From: Anaerolineae bacterium
GTDB lineage: Bacteria; Chloroflexota; Anaerolineae; 4572-78; J111
Reading direction: 5' to 3'
Length of the DNA stretch: 32,260 nt
Assembly: GCA_016931895.1 (NCBI GenBank)
Contig: JAFGDY010000231.1
Location: 1 to 32,260, forward strand
Below, one piece after another: positions 21,543 through 29,954 of this stretch; position 1 is the first letter of the stretch, and the number at the start of each line of letters is the position of its first letter. Position numbers and translations under genes: made by a program. The notes beneath the pieces were generated by a model. That model had not been told where the DNA came from. It did not search any database and saw only the letters and a list, made by a program, of their open reading frames with translations.

Positions 21543-23941
21543 ATGTTTCACATTTCCACAATACCAAATTTCCAACGGCTCTTTTTAACCCGGCGAGGGG
21601 CGACCCTGGCCCTGTTCCTGGGGTTGATGATCGCCTTGACCCTGGCATTATTGCTGCCGGATCAGGCGCTGGCCGGCGGCGTGGTGGGCACAGGCACACC
21701 GGCCAGTTGCACCGAGGGCGCGTTTGCCACCGCCTTTGCCTCACAGGGCGAAGTCACCTTCGATTGCGGCGCGGCGCCGGTCATCATTACGCTGACCACG
21801 CGCTACGATGTGCCTAGCCAAATCACGATTAATGGCGGCGGCCTGGTAACGTTGCACGGGGCCAACAGCACAGGCATGTTCCTGGTCAGCCTGGGCGAAA
21901 CTTTCACGGTGACCAACGTCACCCTGACCGGCGGGCGCTTTCACGACCACGGGGCCATTGAAAATCTGGGCACATTTACCGCCAACAATGCCACTTTTAA
22001 GCAGATGAACGTTCAGCCGGGGACCGTCTCACACAGCCCGGTGCTGTGGAATAAAGGAACGGCCACTTTACAGAACAGCGTACTGCAAAGCAACCTCAAC
22101 TTTGACGATGCCGGCGGCCCCACCCAGGCCATCTAGAGGGCGTGCTGCGCGTCGAGAATACGCAACTCCTGAACAACAACGGCGGGGCGATTTACTCTTA
22201 CTATGCCGGGCAACTGTTTTTGGAGGGCAGCGCTTTCCAGGGCAATACCGGCAAAAATCCGGGTATCCTGCTGTGGTACAACGACCCTGCCGGCCAGGCG
22301 GTGATTACCGGCACGCTCTTTTTGCAAAACCATGCCGATCACATCTACCTGGGTAGCCCAAACGGGGACGCCGCCGCTTTGCATCATAGCAACGAAGGGA
22401 CGGTGTGGATTACCAATACGCAGTTCATCAGCAACACCGCCAATCGCTTCACCGGAGTGATTATGATTGGCCCCTCTACCGACGGCGTGACCATCACCAA
22501 CAGCGATTTCATCAGCAACACGGGGCAAACCGGCAATGGCGGGGCAATTAACTACAATGGCGGCAGCGGCACCGGCCCATTGGTGATTACCGGCGGGACT
22601 TTCCGAAACAACCATAGCGGCTTCTACGGCGGCGCGATTGAGGCCACCAACGGCGGCTCGCTGACGATTTCCGGCGCGACCTTCGACTCTAACACGGCGG
22701 TCGTGGCTGGCGGCGCCATCCGGGTCCATGGCGCCCAAACGACCGTGCAAAACAGCACCTTCATCAGCAATACGGCCGGGAGTGATACTGGCGGGGCAAT
22801 TACCGGTGAGTCGGTCAATCTATCTATCGCCGATTCTCGCTTGGAGAATAACATGGCGGGTTCCAGCGGCGGCGCCATCTATCTCTACCAGGGCAGTCTG
22901 ACCCTGCAACGCGCCGCCCTGCTGAACAACCGCGCCACCGGTTCCAGCGGCCAGGGCGGTGGCATCTATCTGAGCTCGGTTAGCTACCAGATTCAGGAGA
23001 GCGTCATCGCCAATAACCAGGCCAACTACCTGGGCGGCGGCTTCGTGAGTTCAATCTCTGGCAACAGTTCCATCCGCAACACCACTTTTTCCGGTAACAG
23101 CGCCGGGGAAAGTGGCGGCAACCTGCTCCATTGGGGCGGCAGCGGCACACTGACCATCAATAACGCCACCTTTACCGGCGGCAATTCGCCCCTCTCCGGC
23201 AGCAACTTGGCGGGGGTAGGCGGCACGGTCAACATCGTCAATACCATCATTGCCAATCCAGTCGGCGGCGTCAACTGCTACAGTCCTTTGACCTCCCTGG
23301 GCCACAACCTGGAAAGCGCCAACACCTGCGGCTTTAACCAGTCCAATGACCTGACCAACACCAACCCGCTACTGGGACCGCTACAAGATAACGGCGGCAA
23401 CACTTTAACTCACCTGCTGCTCACGGGCAGCCCAGCCCTTGATACCGGCAGCGATACCGCTTGCCCGGCCACCGACCAGCGCGGCGTGGCCCGCCCGGCG
23501 GACGGCGATCAGGATGGCACTATTCAATGTGACATTGGGGCTGTGGAAAACCTGGTATTGCCCCAACTCTCTGTGGCTAACGGGTCTGTTTTGGAGGGCA
23601 ATGGGGGTGCCGTTAGTATGGTCTTTGCCGCAACCCTCTCGGCTCAGAGCAGCCAGCCGGTGATGGTTACTTACACCACGCAAAACGGCACAGCTCAGGC
23701 AGGCAGCGATTACACCGCCGTGTCCGATGTGTTGGTTATCCCGGCGGGCGTAACAACCGGGGCTATCACTATCAGCGTTAACGGCGATACACTGGTTGAG
23801 TCTGACGAAACCTTCAATGTTGTCTTGAATAATCCGGTCAATGTTGTTCTGGCCAACACCAGCGCCCAAGGGGTTATTTTGAATGATGATCCAAGCGGCG
23901 CGTCGAGCAGCCAACTGTTCCTGCCCCTGATCATAAAATAG
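21543..23941 (+). pseudogene. Secreted beta-helix/Calx-beta surface protein, one frame break
   Basis: A strong AAAGGAG precedes ATG 21543. The N-terminal signal/anchor helix (TLALFLGLMIALTLALLLP) leads to a right-handed parallel beta-helix built of repeats such as NNGGAIYS, GNGGAINYNGGSG and SGGAIYLYQG. A choice-of-anchor Q type segment (DTACPATDQRGVARPADGD, CDIGAVE) and a Calx-beta domain (VTYTTQNGTAQAGSDYTAV to GVILNDD) follow, and the protein ends LFLPLIIK. A base appears missing near 22125-22140: the first frame stops at 22136 while the second continues LEGVLRVENTQLLNNNGG from 22133. It is probably an extracellular adhesin or polysaccharide-binding protein of about 800 residues. Confidence 0.85.
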
Positions 23942-23980
23942 GCGCGTCTCACAGGTTTGTTCCATTTCTTGGCAATAAAT

Positions 23981-24030
23981 AGACCCTAAAGGTTTCAGAT
24001 GAACCACAGGTTCGCATACCTTTAGGGTCT
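23981..24030. terminator. Nested hairpin after the beta-helix gene
   Basis: Outer arms AGACCCTAAAGGT (23981-23993) and ACCTTTAGGGTCT (24018-24030) are perfect complements. Inside sits a second stem, GAACC-ACA-GGTTC (24001-24013). No clear T-run follows, so it may be a dispersed palindromic repeat serving as a transcription end between the convergent genes. Confidence 0.55.
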
Positions 24031-24086
24031 GCCTAAAATCTGGGGGGGATGCAACGGCATCTTACCACAACGGGTAAATCAGGAGA

Positions 24087-24338
24087 TTATCCCTGCTCTA
24101 TTTCTTCTGTCGTCTGGCCAGGTACAGCCTCGTCCTCGCATTCGTCATCTTCCCAGCCAATAATCCACACACAGGCTCCGGCCAGCAAAACGGTGGTAAC
24201 AACTAAAGCGACCCACTGGCCGGGGGTAAAGCCAACCTCCCGGGCCGACCAGACTAAAATAATCACCATCCCCACGGCCAGCACCACCCACGAGGTAAGC
24301 TGCGGGTGATTTACAGCAAATTTTTTAATGGCTTCCAT
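24087..24338 (-). CDS. Small two-helix membrane protein, unknown
   Basis: 83 residues from the ATG at 24338, chosen over the longer frame (to 24425) because AAAGGAA lies just upstream. Two hydrophobic helices (about 17-32, VVLAVGMVIILVWSA, and 42-60, WVALVVTTVLLAGACVWII) are followed by an acidic tail (GWEDDECEDE). No family is recognised. It lies alone between the beta-helix gene and coaE. Confidence 0.65.
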   Translation of the reverse strand: MEAIKKFAVNHPQLTSWVVLAVGMVIILVWSAREVGFTPGQWVALVVTTVLLAGACVWIIGWEDDECEDEAVPGQTTEEIEQG

Positions 24339-24507
24339 ACGTATTCCTTTGCAAAAAATTATATATTGTTCGGCATTTAACCCTGAAAATGCGCCCCTGC
24401 TGGGGAGTTGTAGCCAGAGCAGCAAGATAACGAGGTAGCAAGTAATAGGTTTGTAACCCTGTTAATCTGCTACTTTGTAACCCTGCAACCCTGCACACAC
24501 CCTCTGC

Positions 24508-25683
24508 CTACATCGGCACCATAATACGCTGCTCGCGCAGTTTTTTGTAAAGCAAAATGCTATTTTCCGGCTGCCACTCCCTGGCGGCGTCTTCCCACAT
24601 ATATCCCAGTTCTCGGATTTCGGCCTGTTGATACCCCTGGCTTTCAAAAAACTCAATGGGTTGAGACCCCGCCTGTTTCATCACAAAAACAATAGCCACC
24701 TCACACGAGAGCGCCTCGATCTCTTTGTGAATCATCTCCAGCATCCTTTGCCCCACCGTCGGCCACAGGTCAGCCCGAATCACATAAAAATCTTGCAGAC
24801 CGGCAATCAGATTCTCGGTTTGCCAGCCGGCAATACCCACCACGTGACCACCGGACTGGGCCACAATGTAGGCCCTGGAAAAGATGGCTTCCATCATCTG
24901 GCTCAAGTCGGGGTCCAAAGCCCCATTGGTGGCGGCGGCAATGATTTGGGCCATCAGTTCCATATCATTGCGCTTGGCCCGGCGAATGGTAACCTCAGCG
25001 GCGCTCACGTCTACATCGGCGGCCGCCACAGCCGTTTCAGGGGTAGGGGCCGGTTCGGGTTCAGGGGAGGGCGCTTCCTCGGCCGGCATGTCCTGTAACA
25101 GGGTGGTGTACTGCTTTTTCACCAAAGCCCAGGTTTTGGCCAGGTCGCCGCTGTTGTCTATCACCACATCGGCTTTGGCCGTTTTTTCCGCCTGGGGCGA
25201 CTGGGCCTTGAGGCGCTGTTGGGCCTGCTCCAGCGACATTTTGCGCCGTTCCACCAATCGCTTCAATTGCACGTCGGGCGGCGCGGTAACCACCCACTTG
25301 CTATGGCACAGGTCAATCAAGTTTGACTCAAATAATTTAATGGCCTCAACGGCTACCACCTGGGTAGTGGCCTGGTCAATGCGGCGCACCACCTCTTGAT
25401 GCACCGCCGGATGGGTCATCCCTTCCAGTTTGGCCAAGGCCCCCGGCGTGGTAAACACTATCTTGCTCAAGTTCCGGCGGTTGATCTCGCCGGTCTGATC
25501 CAACACGCCGGCGCCAAACTCGTTGACAATGGCGTCGTACACCGGGCTGCCTTTTTTCATCAATTGATGCACCAGTTTGTCGGCATCAATCACAGTGGAG
25601 CCCAATTCTTGCAACATCCGCAGAATCAGGCTTTTGCCGGTGCCAATATTGCCGGTCAATCCAATTACTATTTTTGCTGCCAT
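24508..25683 (-). CDS. coaE: Dephospho-CoA kinase fused to a GNAT acetyltransferase
   Basis: 391 residues, about twice the usual CoaE. Residues 1-197 are a complete kinase for the last step of CoA synthesis: P-loop GLTGNIGTGKS (8-18), DADKLVHQ (33-40), the middle motif VAVEAIKLFES, and ADVVIDNSGD (170-179). An acidic Pro/Glu linker (about 200-226) joins a C-terminal GNAT-like domain (228-391) with VVGIAGWQTENLIAGLQDFYV and VGQRMLEMIHKE, which resembles the acetyl-CoA binding loop, then GYQQAEIRELGYMW. The fusion puts a CoA-making and a likely acetyl-CoA-using activity on one chain. Substrate of the GNAT part unknown. Confidence 0.92.
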   Translation of the reverse strand: MAAKIVIGLTGNIGTGKSLILRMLQELGSTVIDADKLVHQLMKKGSPVYDAIVNEFGAGVLDQTGEINRRNLSKIVFTTPGALAKLEGMTHPAVHQEVVRRIDQATTQVVAVEAIKLFESNLIDLCHSKWVVTAPPDVQLKRLVERRKMSLEQAQQRLKAQSPQAEKTAKADVVIDNSGDLAKTWALVKKQYTTLLQDMPAEEAPSPEPEPAPTPETAVAAADVDVSAAEVTIRRAKRNDMELMAQIIAAATNGALDPDLSQMMEAIFSRAYIVAQSGGHVVGIAGWQTENLIAGLQDFYVIRADLWPTVGQRMLEMIHKEIEALSCEVAIVFVMKQAGSQPIEFFESQGYQQAEIRELGYMWEDAAREWQPENSILLYKKLREQRIMVPM

Positions 25684-25718
25684 AGCTACTCTCTCCCTCT
25701 GGGATAAAGCTAAATTTC

Positions 25719-27626
25719 CTACGTTGTTTCCATTTCAGCCCACTGGTTGAGCAGTTGTTCCAGTTTGCTTGCGTTTGCCTGATAATCCTGCCCCAAATTT
25801 TGTATTTCAGATACGTTTTGGGCCTGGCTGGCTGCCTCTATTTGTTGGGCCAGTTGGGCTAATTTGGCTTCAGTTTGAGCAATGATACTTTCGATTTCGG
25901 CAATTTGCCTGGCCTTTTTTTCCGCCTCTCGTTTTTGAGCTTTGGCTTGCTGGCGATTGATCTTTTCCGCCGACTTTTCGCCCTGTTTCTGGCCCGTGCC
26001 ATTCCGGGCCGTTTCTTGCAGTTTGCAGTGGGCCAGATAATCGCTGTATCCGCCTTCAACCACCGTTACCGATTTACTGGCCGGTTCCAAAGCCCAGGTG
26101 TGGGTGGCCAGGGCGTCAATAAAATAACGATCGTGCGAAACCAACAGGATGGTGCCGGTAAAGTTATCCAGCACGCTTTCCAAAATCTCCTGCGAGGGGA
26201 TGTCCAGGTGATTGGTCGGCTCGTCAAGGATGAGAAAATTGGCCCCGGTCAAGGTCAACTTGGCCAGCGCCACCCGGCTGCGTTCCCCGCCCGAAAGCGC
26301 GCCAATGGGTTTAAAAACATCATCCCCTGAAAACAGAAAACGCCCCAAATAGTTACGCGCCTCGCCGATAGGCAAATTTTCTACCGAGAGCAGTTCATCC
26401 AAAACCGTGGCCTCAAGGTTAAGGCTGGCGTGCGTTTGGGCGAAATAGCCTATCTCCACCCCGGCCCCCAATCTCACCGCGCCCTGTTTGGGCGCTACCT
26501 GCTCCAGAATGGTTTTGATGAAAGTGGTTTTGCCGGCCCCATTTGGCCCCAATAAAGCCACCCGGTTGCCGCGCCGGATTTCCAGGTCCGGGCAGGTGAA
26601 TAGCGGTTCATCATCAGGATAGCCCACCACCAGGTCGTGGGTGGCCAGCACCAGGTCGCCGGAGCGCAGGGTGGCTTGCAAGGGCAGGTTGAGGTGTTTG
26701 TGCTGGCGCGGACGCTCCACTCTTTCCACCCGCTCCAACCGTTTGCGCCGCCCTTTGGCCTCTTTGCTGCGTTGCCCGGCCAGATTACGCTGGATAAAAT
26801 CTTCTTCTTTGGCCATAGCCTCCTGCTGCGCCGCGTACTCTTTTTGGCGGCGCTCCAGGCGTTTGGCCCGCTGCATTACGTAATGTGAAAAGTTGCCCCG
26901 GTACGTTTCAACCGCGCCAAACGACATTTCCCAAACGCGGGTAACTACTTTATCCAAAAAGTAGCGGTCGTGGGCCACCACTACCAACGCCCCGGGCCAG
27001 TTTTGTAAATAATTCTCCAGCCATTCCACCGAGGCCAGGTCCAGGTGATTCGTCGGCTCGTCAAGCAGCAGCAGGTCGGGCCGTTCCAAAAGCAGGTGGG
27101 CCAGGTGCGCCCGGCTCTGCTGGCCGCCGCTCAAAATGGGCAGCGGCGTTTCATAATCTTCAGGCGTAAACCCCAGGCCGGTCAAGACCTGGTCAATGGT
27201 TTGTTCGTAGCTGTAACCGCCGGCGTGTTCAAACGCAGCCTGGGCTTCGCCATATTCTTGCAGCAGCTTGTCGTGGCCAGTGGAGTCGGATTCTTGGGCC
27301 AGCGCGACGGCCAGCGTTTGTAATTCCGCCTCTTGTTGGCGTAAATCGGCAAAGGCGCTTAAGGCCAATTGCCACAGGTTGCCCTGGCCCGAGATCAACG
27401 AGGGATGCTGCTCCAGGTAGCCTATCCGCAGCGTTTTGGCCTGGTGAACGTGGCCGGCGGAGGGCAACTCCAGCCCGGCCAAAATCCGCAGCAGGGTTGT
27501 TTTGCCCTCCCCGTTAGGGCCAACCAGAGCAATCCGGTCGTTGGGATTGATAGACAGGTTAAGGTCCGAAAAAATATCTTGCCCGCCAAAATACTTGCCG
27601 AGGTTATGGGCTGTCAGAATGGTCAT
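25719..27626 (-). CDS. ABC-F family ATPase
   Basis: 635 residues from the ATG at 27626 (MTILTAHNLGKYFGG); a start 15 codons earlier, at 27671, adds a tail without domain support. Two ATPase domains without membrane segments: first GPNGEGKTT, LSGGQQSRAHLA and LLLLDEPTNHLD; second GPNGAGKTT, LSGGERSRVALA and FLILDEPTNHLD. The linker between them is the charged ABC-F interdomain helix pair (RLERRQKEYAAQQEAMAKEE). A C-terminal coiled coil (about 520-630) is present. ABC-F proteins act on ribosomes, as translation factors or antibiotic protection factors; which applies here cannot be told. Confidence 0.92.
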   Translation of the reverse strand: MTILTAHNLGKYFGGQDIFSDLNLSINPNDRIALVGPNGEGKTTLLRILAGLELPSAGHVHQAKTLRIGYLEQHPSLISGQGNLWQLALSAFADLRQQEAELQTLAVALAQESDSTGHDKLLQEYGEAQAAFEHAGGYSYEQTIDQVLTGLGFTPEDYETPLPILSGGQQSRAHLAHLLLERPDLLLLDEPTNHLDLASVEWLENYLQNWPGALVVVAHDRYFLDKVVTRVWEMSFGAVETYRGNFSHYVMQRAKRLERRQKEYAAQQEAMAKEEDFIQRNLAGQRSKEAKGRRKRLERVERVERPRQHKHLNLPLQATLRSGDLVLATHDLVVGYPDDEPLFTCPDLEIRRGNRVALLGPNGAGKTTFIKTILEQVAPKQGAVRLGAGVEIGYFAQTHASLNLEATVLDELLSVENLPIGEARNYLGRFLFSGDDVFKPIGALSGGERSRVALAKLTLTGANFLILDEPTNHLDIPSQEILESVLDNFTGTILLVSHDRYFIDALATHTWALEPASKSVTVVEGGYSDYLAHCKLQETARNGTGQKQGEKSAEKINRQQAKAQKREAEKKARQIAEIESIIAQTEAKLAQLAQQIEAASQAQNVSEIQNLGQDYQANASKLEQLLNQWAEMETT

Positions 27627-27812
27627 AGTTGCGCAATGATGGCTGTGTTTTAACGATTGGGAACCCCTCAAAAAACAAGCCTCCCAAAATCATCAATGTG
27701 TAGCAAGAGCGACCTATAGGCTTTAACTTTGGGAGTTGCTTAACCAATTATACCATAATGAAGAAGAGGGGAAAAGAATTGTGTTTGCTTAGGGGGCGTC
27801 TTAAAACTTTGC

Positions 27813-27843
27813 GGTAGAGACAGGACAATGTCCTGTCTCTACC
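27813..27843. repeat. Perfect 31-base palindrome
   Basis: Arms GGTAGAGACAGGACA (27813-27827) and TGTCCTGTCTCTACC (27829-27843) flank a single base. It lies between the ABC-F and kinase genes, downstream of the kinase stop, and may terminate it. The form resembles the other GTAG-ended palindromes at 29903 and 32066, so a dispersed repeat family is likely. Confidence 0.7.
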
Positions 27844-27901
27844 CAATGGCCTAAAAATGGGGCAGCCCGTTTGTTTAGGGCAAAAGCGCCGGGGATGCTC
27901 C

Positions 27902-29467
27902 CTATTCCTGCTCAATGGTAAAACTGCCTGCACTCAATAATTTACCTTCCACATATAACTCTAACCGCCAGCGGCCCGCCTGGAGCGGCTGCCCCTTGGC
28001 ATTAATAAAATAGTCAAACACCCCGGCCTCATCCCCGCGCCACTGTTCCGGGCTTCTTGACATTACTTGATTATCTCGATACCACACCCGTTCCCAGGCC
28101 TGGCCGTTGGCCATGTCTTTATATTCAAAAATGGCGTGGATTTCGGTCAGGCCCTGGCTAAAGGAATCGCCGGGTTTGATGGGGGCCAGGGTGGCCGGGT
28201 CATAGCCCTGGGCAAAGGTGATGTCGCCAAACCAGGGCGCGCCGGGCGTGGCCGGGGATGGAGTGAGGGTGCTGGTGGGGCGGACGGTGAACGTAGGCGT
28301 GGGCAGGGTTTTCACCAACCCTGGGGTGGGCGTATTCGTTGGCGGCCGGACGAAGAAGAAATACCCGGCCAGGCCGGTCAGCAGAATGAGGGCTACCAGG
28401 AGACCGCCCGCCAGCAGCCACGGCCACATGCCGGCAGCACGAGGGGAGGCGGTTGGCGAAGCCGGACCGGGCCTGCCGGCCGGGGGCGGGGCGGGCGACG
28501 GCCAGGCCGGGGCGGCCCTGGCCGGCCGCGCCATCGGCGCAGGCGGCTTTGTAGACGGCGCAGGCGGGACCGGCTCGGTAACGCGAGGCGCGAGCGGGGG
28601 CATTGTCTGAGAGGCCGGGGCGGTGGGGCCAATTTCCGCATGCAGCGCGGCCAGGGCCTGGTTCAAGGCCGCGGCCAACTGCCCGGCGCTGGCGTAACGT
28701 TTCTCTTTATCTTTGGCCAACGCTTTAAAAATAACCTGCTCCACTGCCGGCGGCAGGTTGGGGTTAAGGGCGCGCGGGGACGGCAGCGGCTCGGTGATGT
28801 GCTTGACCATGGTGCCCATTGGCGTTGCGGCCTCAAACGGCACCCGGCCGGTAGCCATTTCATACAAAATAATGCCCAAGGCGTAAATATCGGTGCGCGC
28901 ATCCACGGCCAAACCCTGCCCCTGTTCCGGCGACATATACGCCGGCGTGCCAATGCCCACCCCCGCCTCGGTCAATTGGGTAGACCCCGCGGCCATTTTA
29001 GCCAGGCCAAAATCGGTCAGCAGCACCCGCCGCCCCTCTTCCAGCAAAATATTGCCTGGTTTCACATCGCGGTGCAGGATGCCGCGCCGGTGGGCGTAAT
29101 CCAGGGCGTCGGCAATTTGGCCCACAAAAAGCGCGGCCTGCGACAAAGCCAGGGGCCGGCCCATCACCTCTTTGAGCGTGCCGCCTTCGATGTATTGCAT
29201 CACAATAAACGTGGTCTGACCGGACCGGCCGTAATCATAAATGGGCAAAATATGGGGGTGGCTCAGTTTGGCAATCACCCTGGCTTCGCGTTCAAAGCGG
29301 GTTAAAAAAGTGCTGTCGTGCAGGTAATATTCGGGCAACACCTTAAAGGCCACGTAGCGGTCCAGGCCGGGTTGATAGGCTTTGTACACCGTGGCCATGC
29401 CGCCTTCGCCAATTTGCTCAACAATTTGATACTGGCCGATGGTTTGTCCAATAAGTTTGGCCGTCAT
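27902..29467 (-). CDS. Membrane-bound Ser/Thr protein kinase (PknB-like)
   Basis: 521 residues. The N-terminal Hanks-type kinase (about 13-270) has the glycine loop IGEGGMATV, Lys42, the catalytic loop HRDVKPGN (Asp134), DFG (Asp152-Gly154) and the GTPAYMSPEQ activation segment. A Pro/Ala-rich juxtamembrane stretch (about 280-345) leads to one transmembrane helix (348-373). A Thr/Pro linker and a small extracellular beta domain follow (about 415-521: FGDITFAQGY to FTIEQE), instead of the PASTA repeats of PknB. It likely senses an outside signal and phosphorylates cytoplasmic targets. No phosphatase gene is adjacent. Confidence 0.93.
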   Translation of the reverse strand: MTAKLIGQTIGQYQIVEQIGEGGMATVYKAYQPGLDRYVAFKVLPEYYLHDSTFLTRFEREARVIAKLSHPHILPIYDYGRSGQTTFIVMQYIEGGTLKEVMGRPLALSQAALFVGQIADALDYAHRRGILHRDVKPGNILLEEGRRVLLTDFGLAKMAAGSTQLTEAGVGIGTPAYMSPEQGQGLAVDARTDIYALGIILYEMATGRVPFEAATPMGTMVKHITEPLPSPRALNPNLPPAVEQVIFKALAKDKEKRYASAGQLAAALNQALAALHAEIGPTAPASQTMPPLAPRVTEPVPPAPSTKPPAPMARPARAAPAWPSPAPPPAGRPGPASPTASPRAAGMWPWLLAGGLLVALILLTGLAGYFFFVRPPTNTPTPGLVKTLPTPTFTVRPTSTLTPSPATPGAPWFGDITFAQGYDPATLAPIKPGDSFSQGLTEIHAIFEYKDMANGQAWERVWYRDNQVMSRSPEQWRGDEAGVFDYFINAKGQPLQAGRWRLELYVEGKLLSAGSFTIEQE

Positions 29468-29628
29468 CCGTTGTCACCCCCGCCGATAGAGTCTAAAGAT
29501 GGGCGAACGCCCGGTCTGCCTGAGACCTTCAAGGACTGGTGTGTAACTTGGCAGAAATAGGTTGTAGAGTAAACTTAGTACAGCATTTTGTAAGTTTGTT
29601 CCGGGGTAACTATTCACCTTGTTCCCCA

Positions 29629-29802
29629 TGTCACTGCGAGCCAGAGGCGAAGCAGTCTCTATCCTGGCATTGGAGATTGCGCCGCTTTGCTTACGGGCTA
29701 CGCCCTACTAAGAAACTGCCGGGGGGCTTGGGGGGTGCTCCCCCATTAGTTTCTTTTTCCGGTTGAATAAGGCCCTGGCCTTATGGAACCCTCGCAATGA
29801 CA
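29629..29802. repeat. Composite palindromic REP/MITE-like element
   Basis: About 174 bases bounded by inverted ends TGTCACTGCGAG (29629-29640) and CTCGCAATGACA (29791-29802), one mismatch apart. Inside are nested stems: GCAGTCTC/GAGATTGC, AGAAACT (29711-29717) with AGTTTCT (29748-29754) around GGGGG-TGCT-CCCCC, and the palindrome ATAAGGCC-CT-GGCCTTAT (29767-29784). No reading frame is convincing. It fills much of the 487-base gap between the divergent kinase and glycosyltransferase genes. Confidence 0.65.
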
Positions 29803-29902
29803 TGCCAAGAAAGTGAAGAGTTGCCCCTGCTGGTATTAAATCACACTCCGCCATGAATAGCAAGAGGCGGCAGAGGGCGCGTCCCAGTTTTTGGGCAATC
29901 CC

Positions 29903-29930
29903 GTAGGGGCGACCGGCCGGTCGCCCCTAC
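29903..29930. repeat. Perfect 28-base palindrome upstream of the glycosyltransferase
   Basis: Arms GTAGGGGCGACCGG (29903-29916) and CCGGTCGCCCCTAC (29917-29930) meet with no loop. A close variant overlaps the end of the gene at 32066-32092, so the gene is bracketed by copies of the same repeat. Confidence 0.75.
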
Positions 29931-29954
29931 CTACCAAAATTTGGGGCAGGCCCA

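Noticed and set aside
28067-29305. Long plus-strand reading frame of 412 codons opposite the Ser/Thr kinase
   Set aside because: It is antisense to a clear kinase, has Gly/Arg-rich low-complexity content typical of GC-rich shadow frames, and no domain or ribosome binding site.
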